From Citrifermentans bemidjiense Bem (GTDB lineage: Bacteria; Desulfobacterota; Desulfuromonadia; Geobacterales; Geobacteraceae): a stretch of 64,000 nucleotides of DNA. Of this stretch, positions 48,022 through 58,201 are shown piece after piece; within the stretch, counting starts at the first letter, position 1; every line of letters begins with the position of its first letter. The DNA lies in the NCBI RefSeq assembly GCF_000020725.1, contig NC_011146.1, forward strand, positions 2,169,501 through 2,233,500, read 5' to 3'. The position numbers and the translations under genes were made by a program. The notes below the pieces were generated by a model that was given only the letters and a program-made list of their open reading frames with translations, ran no database searches and was not told where the DNA came from.

Positions 48022-48069
48022 CGCCAACTCCCGTCTAGACTGGGTGAACCAGTCAGGCTAGCGTTAGGG
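48022..48069 (+). repeat. attC site 9 (last, weaker)
   Basis: CGCCAAC ... GTTAGGG, inner stem GACTGG/CCAGTC. It is short (48 bases) and its outer arms pair poorly, so it may be decayed. Confidence 0.5.
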
Positions 48070-48084
48070 GCGACGGGGGGCGAC

Positions 48085-48137
48085 GGGGCCAGGCATTGAT
48101 AAATGGTAACTCGGGAAGAAGGTCCCATCAATTGTTC
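48085..48137. repeat. copy of a 50-base segment also next to attC 8
   Basis: GGCCAGGCATTGAT and TAACTCGGGAAGAAG recur from 47150-47205 in the same order, suggesting duplicated cassette ends or a lost cassette after attC 9. Confidence 0.6.
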
Positions 48138-48171
48138 CTTGTAGAGGAGGAGATGGTGTGCCAGGAATACT

Positions 48172-49641
48172 ATGATTTTTAGCAGACTGAGACATGCAAA
48201 CTACGCTCTGGCTCTCCTGGCAACCGGAGCCGCCTTTTCGCTGCGCCAGTTGGTTCAATACCTGACGGGAGCAGATCTTCCTCTCTATATCGCCTTCTTC
48301 CCCATCGTGTTGATAGTGCTCCTTGCGATTGGCCGGACACCGGCAATCCTTGTCGCAGCTGCGGCGGCGGCATATTCCGCTTACTGGCATCTCTCCCCGA
48401 CGGGCAGTAATAACGTCGCAAATTCCTCTGATGGCGTCGGTCTTGCGCTGTTTGTCTTGTCTGGTGCCTGCTTGTGTCTACTTTCAGAGATCGTGCGGCA
48501 AAAGGTCGATGCCTACCAATCTGCAAACGAACAACTCGTGCGGGAGATAAGCCTGCGCAGGCAGACGGAGGAATATCTGGCAAGCCGCGAGAGAGACCTG
48601 TCGCAGACCCAGATGGCAACCCATCTTGGCAGCTGGAAGTGGGATATTGTGAACGATAAGGTGACTTGGTCCAAGGAGTTGTACCGGATTTTCGGCGTGG
48701 ATCCGCAGACCTTCATTCCGACAAATACCAGGGCCAACGAATTGATTCATCCGGATGATCGGGACATGCACAACAATTTTGTTGCCATGGCGCTGACCGG
48801 CGTGTCGGTTGGGCCGTTCGAGTGCCGCCTCTGCCCCCCGGGGGGAGAGGAGCGGATCGTTCTGGCGAGCGGCTTTGACGTCGAATTTGATTCATTCGGC
48901 AACCCCGTCTCGCTCCTTGGGACCGTCATTGACCTCACCGAGCAAAAACTGGCTGAACGCAAAATTTCCGAGTATCAGCAAAAACTTCAATCAATGGTGA
49001 TCGAACTGTCTATGGCCGAGGAGCGGGAGCGGTGCCGCATCGCAGGGGAGTTGCACGATCAGGTCGGTCAGAATCTCATCCTGTGCAAAATGAAGCTCGA
49101 CGCGCTGATGGAACTGCTACAGTGCGGCGAGCCTTTCGATGTGGCTGCGGGGCTTGAGACGATTATAGACCAAGCGATCCAGGACATCCGGTCGCTCACC
49201 TTCCAGATGAGGCCGTCGATACTTGTCACCGGAGGCCTGGGCCCCGCCTTGCACTGGCTGAGTGAGGAGTTGCACGCAACGTCTGGGCTGAAAGTGGAAC
49301 TTAAGGCCGACTACAGCCACAAACCGCTCAGACATGATGTTAATCAGACTGTTTTTCAGGCTGCGCGCGAACTGATGTTGAATGTCGCCAAACATGCTGG
49401 AACCAATGCCTGCCGAGTTACCTTGAATTTTGACGACGATTTCCTCACGCTTTGCGTCGAAGACGATGGCATCGGTTTACAGGCCAGGTCCTCACAAGGC
49501 ACCAACACCATGAAGGGCGGATTCGGTCTCTTCAACGTGCAACAAAGAATTGAGCATCTGGGCGGCAGGTTTTCCATCGAGGACAAGGTGGCAGGAGGCG
49601 TTCTGGCAACCATCATGGTCCCGACGGGAGCGTGTGGCTGA
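48172..49641 (+). CDS. PAS-domain sensor histidine kinase, NarL/HisKA_3 type
   Basis: A 489-residue membrane kinase. N-terminal hydrophobic segments (about 11-30, 38-54, 58-72, 87-105) resemble the DUF4118-like sensor membrane block of KdpD-type kinases. A coiled coil then leads to a PAS fold (about 150-265, with LGSWKWDIVNDKVTWSKELY and a PAC-like GNPVSLLGTVIDLTEQK). The dimerisation helix is ERERCRIAGELHDQVGQNLI, with the phospho-accepting His. The ATPase shows QAARELMLNVAKHAGT, DDGIGL and GGFGLFNVQQRIEHLGG. No response regulator is adjacent. AGGAATACT precedes the ATG. Confidence 0.9.
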   Translation: MIFSRLRHANYALALLATGAAFSLRQLVQYLTGADLPLYIAFFPIVLIVLLAIGRTPAILVAAAAAAYSAYWHLSPTGSNNVANSSDGVGLALFVLSGACLCLLSEIVRQKVDAYQSANEQLVREISLRRQTEEYLASRERDLSQTQMATHLGSWKWDIVNDKVTWSKELYRIFGVDPQTFIPTNTRANELIHPDDRDMHNNFVAMALTGVSVGPFECRLCPPGGEERIVLASGFDVEFDSFGNPVSLLGTVIDLTEQKLAERKISEYQQKLQSMVIELSMAEERERCRIAGELHDQVGQNLILCKMKLDALMELLQCGEPFDVAAGLETIIDQAIQDIRSLTFQMRPSILVTGGLGPALHWLSEELHATSGLKVELKADYSHKPLRHDVNQTVFQAARELMLNVAKHAGTNACRVTLNFDDDFLTLCVEDDGIGLQARSSQGTNTMKGGFGLFNVQQRIEHLGGRFSIEDKVAGGVLATIMVPTGACG

Positions 49642-49778
49642 CCGTGAAAACAGACTCCGCGGGCTGGCAATAGCTGATAGCAGCCGGGAATAAGCCGAGC
49701 CGCTCCGGGGGCTGCACCTCAGCAAGAAACGTCAGGTTATCTCCGACACAGTTCGCATCAAAAACAGGAGGCTTCTTA

Positions 49779-50294
49779 ATGCCAAATTTTTTCTGCAGCG
49801 TTACTTTGACGTTTATCCTCACCATCGTCACCGGTTGCGCCATCGGTGTTCCGCAAAACCGGGGCGAATTTGTGGACATGTATAAAGATGCCCACGTGTT
49901 CGGCAAGGCGGAGCATGTCACGATCAACCGCCCGGCTAAAGCGGTCGCAGCCGATATTAAGGCATTTTCCCAGAACTGCCTCAACATACGCGTCGTAAAT
50001 CCACCGAACTACGCTCTAAAGGAGGCAGGAGGCTCGACGACCTTCCGTACAAAAATTGAGAAAGTCGGTAACAATCAGACGACCCTTTCGCTGCAGGAAG
50101 AGTACAATGACCGGCCTATGTCCGGAGCGCCACAGGACGGGCTATATACGCTGGTGGCGGAAATTCGCGCGGCAGGCAAAACCAAAACCGAACTCGACAT
50201 ATACCATGCGAGGCGCGGCAAGATCGCCGACCCGCTGAAACAATGGGCCGCCGGCGACAAATGCGCCTGTCCTTCCCTCGACAGAGGGTGGTAA
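49779..50294 (+). CDS. predicted lipoprotein, 171 residues
   Basis: An exported protein with a signal peptide ending TIVTGC, a lipobox whose cysteine would be acylated. The mature part includes ADIKAFSQNCLNIRVVN and IYHARRGKIADPLKQWAAGD and is not assigned to a family. AGGAGG lies 8 bases before the ATG. It is followed by a second lipoprotein gene with a 58-base gap, so the two may be co-transcribed. The stop is TAA. Confidence 0.7.
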   Translation: MPNFFCSVTLTFILTIVTGCAIGVPQNRGEFVDMYKDAHVFGKAEHVTINRPAKAVAADIKAFSQNCLNIRVVNPPNYALKEAGGSTTFRTKIEKVGNNQTTLSLQEEYNDRPMSGAPQDGLYTLVAEIRAAGKTKTELDIYHARRGKIADPLKQWAAGDKCACPSLDRGW

Positions 50295-50352
50295 AGGTCT
50301 GCCAATACGCGGCGCGGAACTGCACCCGGTCGGAGGATGGAAGGAACTACAT

Positions 50353-50964
50353 ATGCACGTGAAAATCTACGCCGCTTTACTGGTATCTGTTTTACTTGCC
50401 GCCTGTGCAACACAGTCCGTCGCCCCTTCGCCCCCGCAGGGCGCCAACGCCGACGCGCTGTACATTACAGACGGCAATAAAGCCGGTTTCTCTATCTATC
50501 AAAAGGGGCGGCTGGTAAATGCCCCTTGGGAAAACGGCTACCTCACCTACCGGTTGACTAACGGCGACTTCACCATCAGAACGAGATACAAAAGCTTGCG
50601 GATATATCTTGCAGAGAAGGATGCTGGAGAATTCAGGCAAAGCAAAGACACCAAGCTGAATGTCCTTTCTTCGGTGTTGAGCGGCGCGTCAGAAAGCGAC
50701 TCCGACACCTTGTTTGTAGCGGATCATACCGACCCTTTGTCGTCCAACAATTCCATTGACTCTTACAGCGGACTAAAAAAGACTACGAAGTCAGAAAATT
50801 CCTATGAAGTCCGAAATTTATATTTCTTGAAAACATCCAAAGAAATCAGTGTATCAAGGTACGCAGGTACTTTGTATGCCTACGCCTGGGTTGATCTCAA
50901 TGGCGACCACAAGATCGGCCTTGACGAGGTCTCCAGAATCAAGCTTCTTATCAACACGAAGTGA
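50353..50964 (+). CDS. predicted lipoprotein with EF-hand-like loop
   Basis: A 203-residue lipoprotein: the signal peptide ends LLAACATQ, a lipobox. The mature protein is rich in beta-strand patterns (GFSIYQKGRLVNAPWENGYL). Near the C-terminus DLNGDHKIGLDEV fits the Asp-x-Asn/Asp-Gly-Asp calcium loop of an EF hand, or dockerin-like site. No family is recognised. It ends before an intrinsic terminator at 51033-51074. Confidence 0.7.
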   Translation: MHVKIYAALLVSVLLAACATQSVAPSPPQGANADALYITDGNKAGFSIYQKGRLVNAPWENGYLTYRLTNGDFTIRTRYKSLRIYLAEKDAGEFRQSKDTKLNVLSSVLSGASESDSDTLFVADHTDPLSSNNSIDSYSGLKKTTKSENSYEVRNLYFLKTSKEISVSRYAGTLYAYAWVDLNGDHKIGLDEVSRIKLLINTK

Positions 50965-51032
50965 CGGAGAGGGCAGACGCCCCCTGGACCAAACCGGCAG
51001 CTGAGTCACGTCCAGAGGGAACAAACAAAACA

Positions 51033-51074
51033 GGGCAGGCACCACATGAGGCGTGGTGTTCTGCCTTTTTTTTT
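51033..51074 (+). terminator. intrinsic terminator after the lipoprotein pair
   Basis: GGCAG-GC-ACCAC pairs with GTGGT-GTT-CTGCC, followed by nine T. Confidence 0.88.
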
Positions 51075-51084
51075 CGATGTGTCT

Positions 51085-51222
51085 GCTGGTTCTGAAGGAC
51101 ATCTGCCAAAATGGTCAAGGATAACAATCAACTTCGAGTTTGACACCAATGAAAGATATCTATATATTGCGACCACATTAAGTTTTTTCAAATGAAAAGT
51201 TACATAATGGTAATGTTTGTAT
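51085..51222. repeat. second copy of the integrase-start/promoter block
   Basis: 51140-51222 aligns with 39370-39452: TTGACA, 17 bases, TATATT, then GCGA, TTAAGTT and TCAAATGAAA in the same order. On the minus strand 51085-51135 weakly resembles the start of the truncated integrase. No catalytic recombinase part is present. The rest of 51223-51442 shows no recognised gene. Confidence 0.65.
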
Positions 51223-51442
51223 TGATGCAAACTAAGATTCGAATGAGGGAGCAGATAATCAAGTGGAACGGAAGGGGGCAAGTTGTCCGGCTGCGCCGGC
51301 CAGTATGCCGCCCGGATGAGCACATGCGACCTATACAGGGAAGCTCGTGTTTGTTTCAGACAGGAAAATGTCGCACCTGCCACATGGGCGGAAAGATTGA
51401 CGTTAATAGGGTAAATTTTTATCGGTTCGTCGGAGATTATCT

Positions 51443-54400
51443 ATGGAAACATCTAAACCCAGGCTGCTTCACTGTGTTCTATTATTAAATGTCTTTTTCG
51501 CCGCAATCTTCCTCTTATTGGCTGGCAGTCATCACGAAGCCTTTGCAGGCCCTGTGGTAACAATTGTTGATCCTGCGGCAGGCTCATCTGGTATACCAAG
51601 CTCATCTAAGGTACATGCAACGTTTACCGAATCCTTGAATCCGCAGACGGTTAACAAGTGCAACGCATCTTTGACCCGCGCCTCAAAAGTTACCAATATT
51701 TCCACTTTTGGAGACCATATTCTGTCAATCACCTCGGATGGTGCCATTTGGGGATGGGGCGGTAGTACCTACGGCGAGACAATTGCGCCCGTCGGCCTGT
51801 CCGCGGTGGCGTCCGTTTCTATTGGTGGGAGCCACTCCCTTGCTTTGAAATCCGACGGCACGGTAGCGGCTTGGGGAAGTAATGCCTATGGCCAGAGTTC
51901 GGTCCCGTCAGGACTTTCCAACGTAGTGGCTATTGCCGCGGGAGAGAGACACAGTGCTGCCTTGAAATCTGACGGCACGGTTATCGAGTGGGGTGACAAC
52001 AGTTACGGGCAGTCTTCAGTGCCCGCAGGACTATCCGGTGTCGTTGCAATAGCTGCCGGCGACCTTCATACCCTTGCTTTGAAGTCCGACGGCACGGTGG
52101 TGGCTTGGGGATACAACTATGATGGGCAAGTTACTGTGCCGACCGGTCTTGCCGGTGTGACGGCCATAGCCGCGGGAGCGAACAATTCCGCCGCGGTAAA
52201 AACTGACGGTACGGTTGTAGTTTGGGGCATGAACTACACCAACAACAATAACGTGCCGGCCGGCCTCACGGGAGTTGCGGCAATTGCGGTAGGGGGGCAT
52301 GTCGTTGCCTTAAAGTCAGATGGCAGCGTGGTGGCCTGGGGAAACAACAACTATGGTCAGGCAAGGGTTCCTGCCGGCCTGTCCGACGTAATTGCCGTGT
52401 CCGCTGGAGGGACGGATACTATTGTATTGAAGTCTGACGGCACAATAGTGGCTTGGGGTTATAACAGCCATTCTCAAGATAATATCCCCCAAAAACCCGG
52501 ATGCTTTTCAGCAGTCTCCGTCGGCGGGTATCATTCTACAGCAATAAATCCGGACGGGACCATAACGGCATGGGGGAGTAATCTTTATGGCCAAGCAAAC
52601 GTGCCAACAGGGCTTAATAATGTTTCTGCCGTTGGAATCGGTGAAGGGGTTACCGTAGCGCTAAAATCCGATGGGACGGTGGTCACATGGGGCCACAACA
52701 GCAAAACACCTCCTGCGGTTTCCGGAGTAACTGCAATAGCCGTCGGTGGGTTTCATGCCTTAGCGCTCAAGCCAGACGCCACTGTTGTGTCGTGGGGTAC
52801 AGATTACTACGGCGAGACCATGGTGCCTGCAGGCCTAAACGGAGTGAGCGCGATCGCAGCCGGCTTCTATCATTCATTGGCATTGAAGGCAGATGGCTCA
52901 TTGGTTGCCTGGGGGAATAATGGCTATGGCCAGGTATCGATACCCGCCGGACTCAACAATGTGACCTCAATAGCTGCAGGGATGGATCACAACGTGGCCG
53001 TAAGGTCTGATGGCACGGTGGCAGCATGGGGCTCTAACAGCAGTGGACAAGCAACCGTACCCGCAGGGCTCTCAGGAGTGCGGCAAGTGGCGGCCGGGGA
53101 CCTGCATTCGGTTGCGCTCAAGACAGACGGGACCGTCATCGCTTGGGGTGACAGTACCTACGGCCAGACAGCGGTCCCTGCCGGGTTGACTGATGTCGTG
53201 GCTGTGGCAGCGGGGAACGGATACACCCTGGCCCTGAAATCAGGCGGCACGGTAGTCGGATGGGGAGATAACAGGTTTGGTCAGGCAACCCTGCCTAAAT
53301 CTCCATACGGGACACCTCTCAACGCTTCTGTCAGCTGGGATCCGGCAACACTTACGGTGACATTATTACCTGAACAGCCGTTTCCGCTGGGAGCAACGGT
53401 AAATGCCGCCCTGAGCGGTGCGATTGAAAACGTTTCAGGCGAAAGGATTGCTCCCTATAATTGGAGCTTCAGCGTTGCCGACTCCTATCGCATAACCTCG
53501 TCCGTTTCCGGCGGAGCCGGCGGCTCGATCAACTGCACCCCGGGTAGCCCGGCGCCCGGGCAGGACGCGACCTGCGGCATGTCTCCCGACGCCGGGTATG
53601 CCCTTTCCGGGTTGACTGACAACAGCACCGACGTGCTTGGCGCCGTTACCGCCGGGAGTTATCTGATCCCCGCCGTCTCGGGCGACCACACCTTGTCAGC
53701 GACCTTCGTAGAAATCGGGTTTCCGATGACCGTCAGCCTTTCCGGCACGGGCGGCGGGGTAGTACATTCTTCACCTGCACCCGATCTTGCCTGTGCCGCC
53801 GGCAGCTGCGGGCAGAAATATCTGGTTGGCACAACGGCCATTCTTACCGCAATGCCGAACTCCAACTCGTTTTTCGTTGGCTGGGGAGGTGACTGCGCTG
53901 GCGCAGGTGACTGCAGCGTCGCCATTAATGCACCACATTCCGTTACCGCAACGTTTGAGCTCAAAAGTGGTGTGCCTGCCGTAGCTATTACTTCCCCCGC
54001 AGCAGGCCCGACCAACAATCGCACGCCAGTGTTACAGTACTCCGTAAACAATGGGTCCGTAGTCGTCACCGTTGACGGTATCGTGGTTGCAAAAGCTCCC
54101 GGCGACACTCTTGGGCCGCTGGCCGATGGAGCACACACGGTAAGAGTAGAGTCCACGGCAGGCGACAAGAGTAATTTTGCCGAGGTGATTTTCACGGTTG
54201 ATACCATCCCCCCGGTCGTCTTCATCGATCCGGTTGCTCCCACCAAAACCAACAGCCAGATCGTTACCGGCACCCGTGAGACCAACGCGGCAGTCAGCAT
54301 ATCGGTAACCGCGCCTGCCACTGTCGGCGCGGTTACCTACCCGACTGCCACTACCTGGAACTGTCTCGTAAACAGCCTGGCGGAGGGGGACCACACCGTC

Positions 54401-55111
54401 ACGCTTACTGCCAGCGATGCTGCTTCCAACAGCGCCACCACTGCAATCGCCATCACCCGGGACACAGTTGTACCGATTGTTGCCATCGCCTCGCCGACTG
54501 CCGGACCGACCAGCAGCCACACTCCTCTCCTCGCCTACACCGCAAGCGACGGGAACGTCGCAATAAGCATGGATGGCGTTGTCGCCAACAAGGTCTCTGG
54601 CGACTATCTCGATACGCTTGCCGACGGGATTCATACCGTACGGGTGGAGTCACGTGACACTGCAGGAAATGTGGGCTTCGCCGTGGTGACATTTGTTGTA
54701 GATACTACTCCACCTCAACAAACGGTATTTTCAAAAGTTTCAGCAGGAACGAGGCACACAATAGCTTTGAAGTCAGATGGCACTTTATGGTCATGGGGTT
54801 ACAACGCTTTCGGACAGTTGGGAGATGGCACGACGGTAAATAGATATGTCCCTGTTCAAATAGGGGATGACAATAAATGGATTTCCATTTCAGCAGGAGT
54901 GGATTTCACATTGGCTCTGAAATCCGATGGTACATTGTGGGGCTGGGGCAGGAATGATTTAGGACAATTGGGAGATGGCACTACCACGTTTCGTTATTCA
55001 CCCGTCCAGATAGGAAATAGTACCGACTGGATTTCGATCCATGCAGGAGGCTACCACGCCGCAGCGCTCAAATCTGACGGTACATTGTGGGCATGGGGGG
55101 GGCAATTATAA
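51443..55111 (+). CDS. secreted RCC1-propeller/Ig-like protein, 5' part of a frameshifted gene
   Basis: A signal peptide or membrane anchor (about 8-35) precedes half of a Big_5/SbsA Ig-like domain. Fourteen RCC1-type repeats of about 39 residues follow, each with [12 protein letters not shown]-like cores and GQ-x-VP, enough for two seven-bladed propellers. The second half of the Ig-like domain ([20 protein letters not shown]) comes after them, then a Gly-rich bacterial repeat, several Ig-like repeats ([26 protein letters not shown]) and the first blades of another propeller. The frame stops at 55111 just after an eight-G run. Probably surface-exposed; function unknown. The ATG at 51443 has GGAGA 9 bases upstream. 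Confidence 0.8.
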   Translation: METSKPRLLHCVLLLNVFFAAIFLLLAGSHHEAFAGPVVTIVDPAAGSSGIPSSSKVHATFTESLNPQTVNKCNASLTRASKVTNISTFGDHILSITSDGAIWGWGGSTYGETIAPVGLSAVASVSIGGSHSLALKSDGTVAAWGSNAYGQSSVPSGLSNVVAIAAGERHSAALKSDGTVIEWGDNSYGQSSVPAGLSGVVAIAAGDLHTLALKSDGTVVAWGYNYDGQVTVPTGLAGVTAIAAGANNSAAVKTDGTVVVWGMNYTNNNNVPAGLTGVAAIAVGGHVVALKSDGSVVAWGNNNYGQARVPAGLSDVIAVSAGGTDTIVLKSDGTIVAWGYNSHSQDNIPQKPGCFSAVSVGGYHSTAINPDGTITAWGSNLYGQANVPTGLNNVSAVGIGEGVTVALKSDGTVVTWGHNSKTPPAVSGVTAIAVGGFHALALKPDATVVSWGTDYYGETMVPAGLNGVSAIAAGFYHSLALKADGSLVAWGNNGYGQVSIPAGLNNVTSIAAGMDHNVAVRSDGTVAAWGSNSSGQATVPAGLSGVRQVAAGDLHSVALKTDGTVIAWGDSTYGQTAVPAGLTDVVAVAAGNGYTLALKSGGTVVGWGDNRFGQATLPKSPYGTPLNASVSWDPATLTVTLLPEQPFPLGATVNAALSGAIENVSGERIAPYNWSFSVADSYRITSSVSGGAGGSINCTPGSPAPGQDATCGMSPDAGYALSGLTDNSTDVLGAVTAGSYLIPAVSGDHTLSATFVEIGFPMTVSLSGTGGGVVHSSPAPDLACAAGSCGQKYLVGTTAILTAMPNSNSFFVGWGGDCAGAGDCSVAINAPHSVTATFELKSGVPAVAITSPAAGPTNNRTPVLQYSVNNGSVVVTVDGIVVAKAPGDTLGPLADGAHTVRVESTAGDKSNFAEVIFTVDTIPPVVFIDPVAPTKTNSQIVTGTRETNAAVSISVTAPATVGAVTYPTATTWNCLVNSLAEGDHTVTLTASDAASNSATTAIAITRDTVVPIVAIASPTAGPTSSHTPLLAYTASDGNVAISMDGVVANKVSGDYLDTLADGIHTVRVESRDTAGNVGFAVVTFVVDTTPPQQTVFSKVSAGTRHTIALKSDGTLWSWGYNAFGQLGDGTTVNRYVPVQIGDDNKWISISAGVDFTLALKSDGTLWGWGRNDLGQLGDGTTTFRYSPVQIGNSTDWISIHAGGYHAAALKSDGTLWAWGGQL

Positions 55112-57197
55112 CGGTCAGGTGGGAAATGGTTCAACACTGAACCAGCTTTTCCCGCTGCAAATCGGAACAGACAGGAGCTGGACTGCTATTTCAGCAGGAG
55201 GTGCCCATACCCTGGCACTCAAGGCAAACGGTACCTTGTGGGGCTGGGGTAGCAACAGTTCAGGTCAAGTGGGATTGGGATACGGTTCGTTGGCACAGTA
55301 CACCTCACCGACCAGAATAGGTACTGCTGGAAATTGGAAACTTATATCGGCTGGAACCTATCACAGCATGGCGCTCCAAACCGACAATACTCTCTGGGGT
55401 TGGGGTAGCAATCAATATGGCCAATTAGGGAATGGCACTACAAGCAGTTATGGTCAACTAAGCTTTCCGGTAAAAATAGGAAGTGTAAGCAATTGGTCTT
55501 CCGTTTCCGCTGCCTATGGTCATACCGTGGCTCTTGATTTGAATGGAGCTTTGTGGGCTTGGGGGCGGAATTCATCAGGGGAATTGGGCGATGCAACCAG
55601 TGTCGATAAAGTTTATCCTGTACGAATAGGTACGAACGCCACATGGACAACCATGGAAACTGGCGATTCCTATACGGTCGCTTCCAAATCAGACGGTACC
55701 CTTTGGGCATGGGGGAATAACTGGTATGGAGGATTGGGAGATGGTACCGCCTCTGAAAGAGATGGGGCGACAACGGCCACTAAATACGTGCCAACACATA
55801 TAAACAGGATTCTTAGCATAAACAACGGGGGCATCTATACCAAGAACAGCTCGGTTTCCCTCAGGGTACTGGCCGCCGATGCCAACGGTATTGCAGCAAC
55901 GCAGTTCAGCAATGATGGCAGCACATGGACGAACCCCGAGCCCTACGCTACGACGAGAACCTGGACGCTTGAGCCTGGTGATGGGACCAAGACGGTATTC
56001 GCGAAGTTGAAGGACAACGTCGGCAACTGGTCAGGTGCCTTTAGCAGCACGATCATAGTTGATACCACGGCACCGACAGTTTCCGTTGCCTCGCCAATTG
56101 CCGTAGTTACCAATGATAACATGCCACTTCTTATCTATGCGGTTTCAGACGGCAATGTGACTGTACTTGTGGACAATGCCCCTGTTACTACCGTTTCCGG
56201 CCAAAGGCTTGCTGCACTTACTGACGGGACACATACGGTTCGGGTTGAATCAAGAGATGCAGTTTGGAATACCGGATTTGACGAAGTAACTTTTACGGTA
56301 GATCTCCCACCAGCGGTATCGATCACCTCGCCGGCATCGGGATCCACCAACAACACGACACCGCTCCTGACATACACTGCCAGCAACGGTACCGTTGTCG
56401 TGAAGGTTGATGGTGTGATTGTCAACAAGGTCTCGGGCAACAGCCTGGACGCCCTCGCCAACGGCACGCACATCGTTCGTGTCGAGGCAACGGATGCCGG
56501 CGGAACGGGATATGCGGAAAGGACTTTTGCGATCGATACCGTGGCTGCGACAGTAACTATTTCTTCGCCGACCACGGGTACCACCACCGACAACCCGCCG
56601 CTGTTGACCTATACGGTGAGCGACGGAACGGTGACCGTTAAAGTCGACGGCGTTAGCGTCGCCAAGGTGTCCGGCAGTCGGTTGAGTACCCTGGCGAACG
56701 GAGCGCACACCGTCCGGGTTGAATCGCGGGATGCTGCGGGGAATATAGGGTTTGCAGAGGTGACTTTTACCGTCAATGCCCCGCTGACCAACCTGACCGA
56801 GGACTTCGAGTCCGGAACCATTACCAGACTGCCCTGGGTTACGAGCGGCAATGGTACATGGTCCGCGAAAACCACAACGAAGCGCGGCGGACTTTATGCT
56901 GCAGAAGCGCCGGTGTCCATCGTTGACAATCAAAGCGCCACGCTTGAAGTCCCTGTTGCTTGTGCCGCCGGCAACATTACCTTCTGGTATTCGGTCAGTT
57001 CCGAGGCGAATTTTGACTTTCTCCACTTCTACATCGATGGAGTCGAGCAGAATAAATGGTCTGGTACAGTCGCCTGGAACCAGGCATCGTTTCCTGTAAC
57101 CGCCGGCAACCATACCTTCAGATGGTCATATACCAAAGACTCTTCAGTTTCTTCCGGGTCAGATGTGGCGTGGATTGATGATATTGCGGTTCCTTAG
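55041..57197 (+). pseudogene. 3' part of the RCC1/Ig-like gene after the frameshift
   Basis: Real coding continuity starts near 55103, where removing one G from the run at 55095-55102 gives [17 protein letters not shown] and joins the two frames. This part finishes a seven-bladed RCC1 propeller ([55 protein letters not shown]). It then has about four Ig-like repeats with the HTVRVES signature and ends in a lectin-like domain (DFESGTITRLPWVTSGNGTW to WSYTKDSSVSSGSDVAWIDD). An ATG at 55041 exists but lies in the other frame of the first part and has no ribosome site, so independent translation is unlikely. Confidence 0.75.
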
Positions 57198-57399
57198 CAA
57201 CCTCAGCGTTAGCTCGGTTCACTTCCCGAAAAGAAGTTAAATGCCGGTCACCCCTGAAACCTGTAGCGTAGGGTAGGCTGGTTGACCAGGAACAAGTTTT
57301 TACTGCTGCCGCAAAACGGCCCAGAGGGAGAGGGGGATGTATTCGATCCGTCGGAAAATGGATTAGTTGAGACTGACAATGCAAACTCGAGGAGGGGCT

Positions 57400-57804
57400 A
57401 TGGATATTGAGTACAGATACACGCAGGATTTTGAACAGAGACAACTGCAAGACCTTTTTCTTTCCGTCCAATGGTCTTCTGGGCAATACCCTGACAAATT
57501 GCAAGTCGCCATGAAAAATTCTGACTGTGTTATTTCGGCATGGCATGGCGATACGTTGGTCGGACTCATAAACGCACTTTCCGACGGTGTGATGACAGCC
57601 TACTTTCACTATTTACTCGTGCATCCAGAGTACCAGGCCAAAGGCGTAGGAAAGCAACTTGCCTCTCTCGCTCTGGATAAGTATAACGACTACGCTCGTA
57701 AAGTACTTATTGCCTATGATAAAGAAGTAGGATTCTACCAAGGATTAGGCTTCGAAATCGGCACAGGAAAAACACCGATGTTTGTTACCTTCTTGACAAC
57801 ATAA
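57400..57804 (+). CDS. GNAT-family N-acetyltransferase
   Basis: A 134-residue acetyltransferase. HYLLVHPEYQAKGVGKQLAS is motif A with the Q-x-K-G-x-G-K acetyl-CoA loop, and EVGFYQGLGFEIGTGKTPMF is motif B. The start at 57400 is chosen because AGGAGGGG lies right before it and the product opens MDIEYRYTQDF. The substrate is unknown. It is a single gene, with a 202-base gap before it that shows nothing. Confidence 0.87.
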   Translation: MDIEYRYTQDFEQRQLQDLFLSVQWSSGQYPDKLQVAMKNSDCVISAWHGDTLVGLINALSDGVMTAYFHYLLVHPEYQAKGVGKQLASLALDKYNDYARKVLIAYDKEVGFYQGLGFEIGTGKTPMFVTFLTT

Positions 57805-57970
57805 AACTTGAATAACGCGTGTCTTATTTTTTCAAATAGCAGAGAAGGGTCATCGCAAAGCGCGATTTTCAGCCGACATCGTAGACACTGTCGGTGCGAT
57901 GAGGCTGCCAGGACGGGGCGAGGCGACCCCCGTCCGCCCGTCACACTGCGAAAAGGTAAGCGGTGATGCC

Positions 57971-58138
57971 TTAGACAAACCCCAACTCAACCCGCTTTCC
58001 AAAAACCTGGGCGATCTTTTCCAGGGTTTTGACCGTCGGATTGGCTTTACGCGGGTTTTCGAGACGTTGATAAACCTGATAGGAAATCTTGAGCTGGCGC
58101 GCTACTTCAACCTGTGGCCTGAGGGAATTGACCGGATT
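57971..58138 (-). pseudogene. remnant of an HTH-type antitoxin
   Basis: A 55-codon tail without a start codon: ARQLKISYQVYQRLENPRKA followed by NPTVKTLEKIAQVFGKRVEL and a stop. This is the second half of an XRE-type helix-turn-helix as found at the C-terminus of HicB or similar antitoxins. A stop codon closes the frame upstream, and no toxin partner is present. The rest of 57805-58201 shows no gene. Confidence 0.6.
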
Positions 58139-58201
58139 CTATACAACCTATATGATGCATGCCAAGGCGGGAATTGGGGGAGCGCAGAAAGGAGAAATGA
58201 C

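Larger units (their letters stand above)
39145..48069 (+). mobile_element. degenerate chromosomal integron with about nine cassettes
   Basis: The parts are a truncated integrase on the minus strand, an attI/promoter region, then nine attC-like sites all in one orientation, each starting with an NNNNAAC box and ending in GTTNNNN. Several cassettes start with a core whose complement opens their own attC: GTTATGC/GCATAAC, GTTGGAA/TTCCAAC, GTTGTGC/ACACAAC, and GTTGGCC/CGCCAAC for cassette 1. This matches the way integron cassettes recombine. Cassette genes are much more AT-rich than the flanks. Confidence 0.82.
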
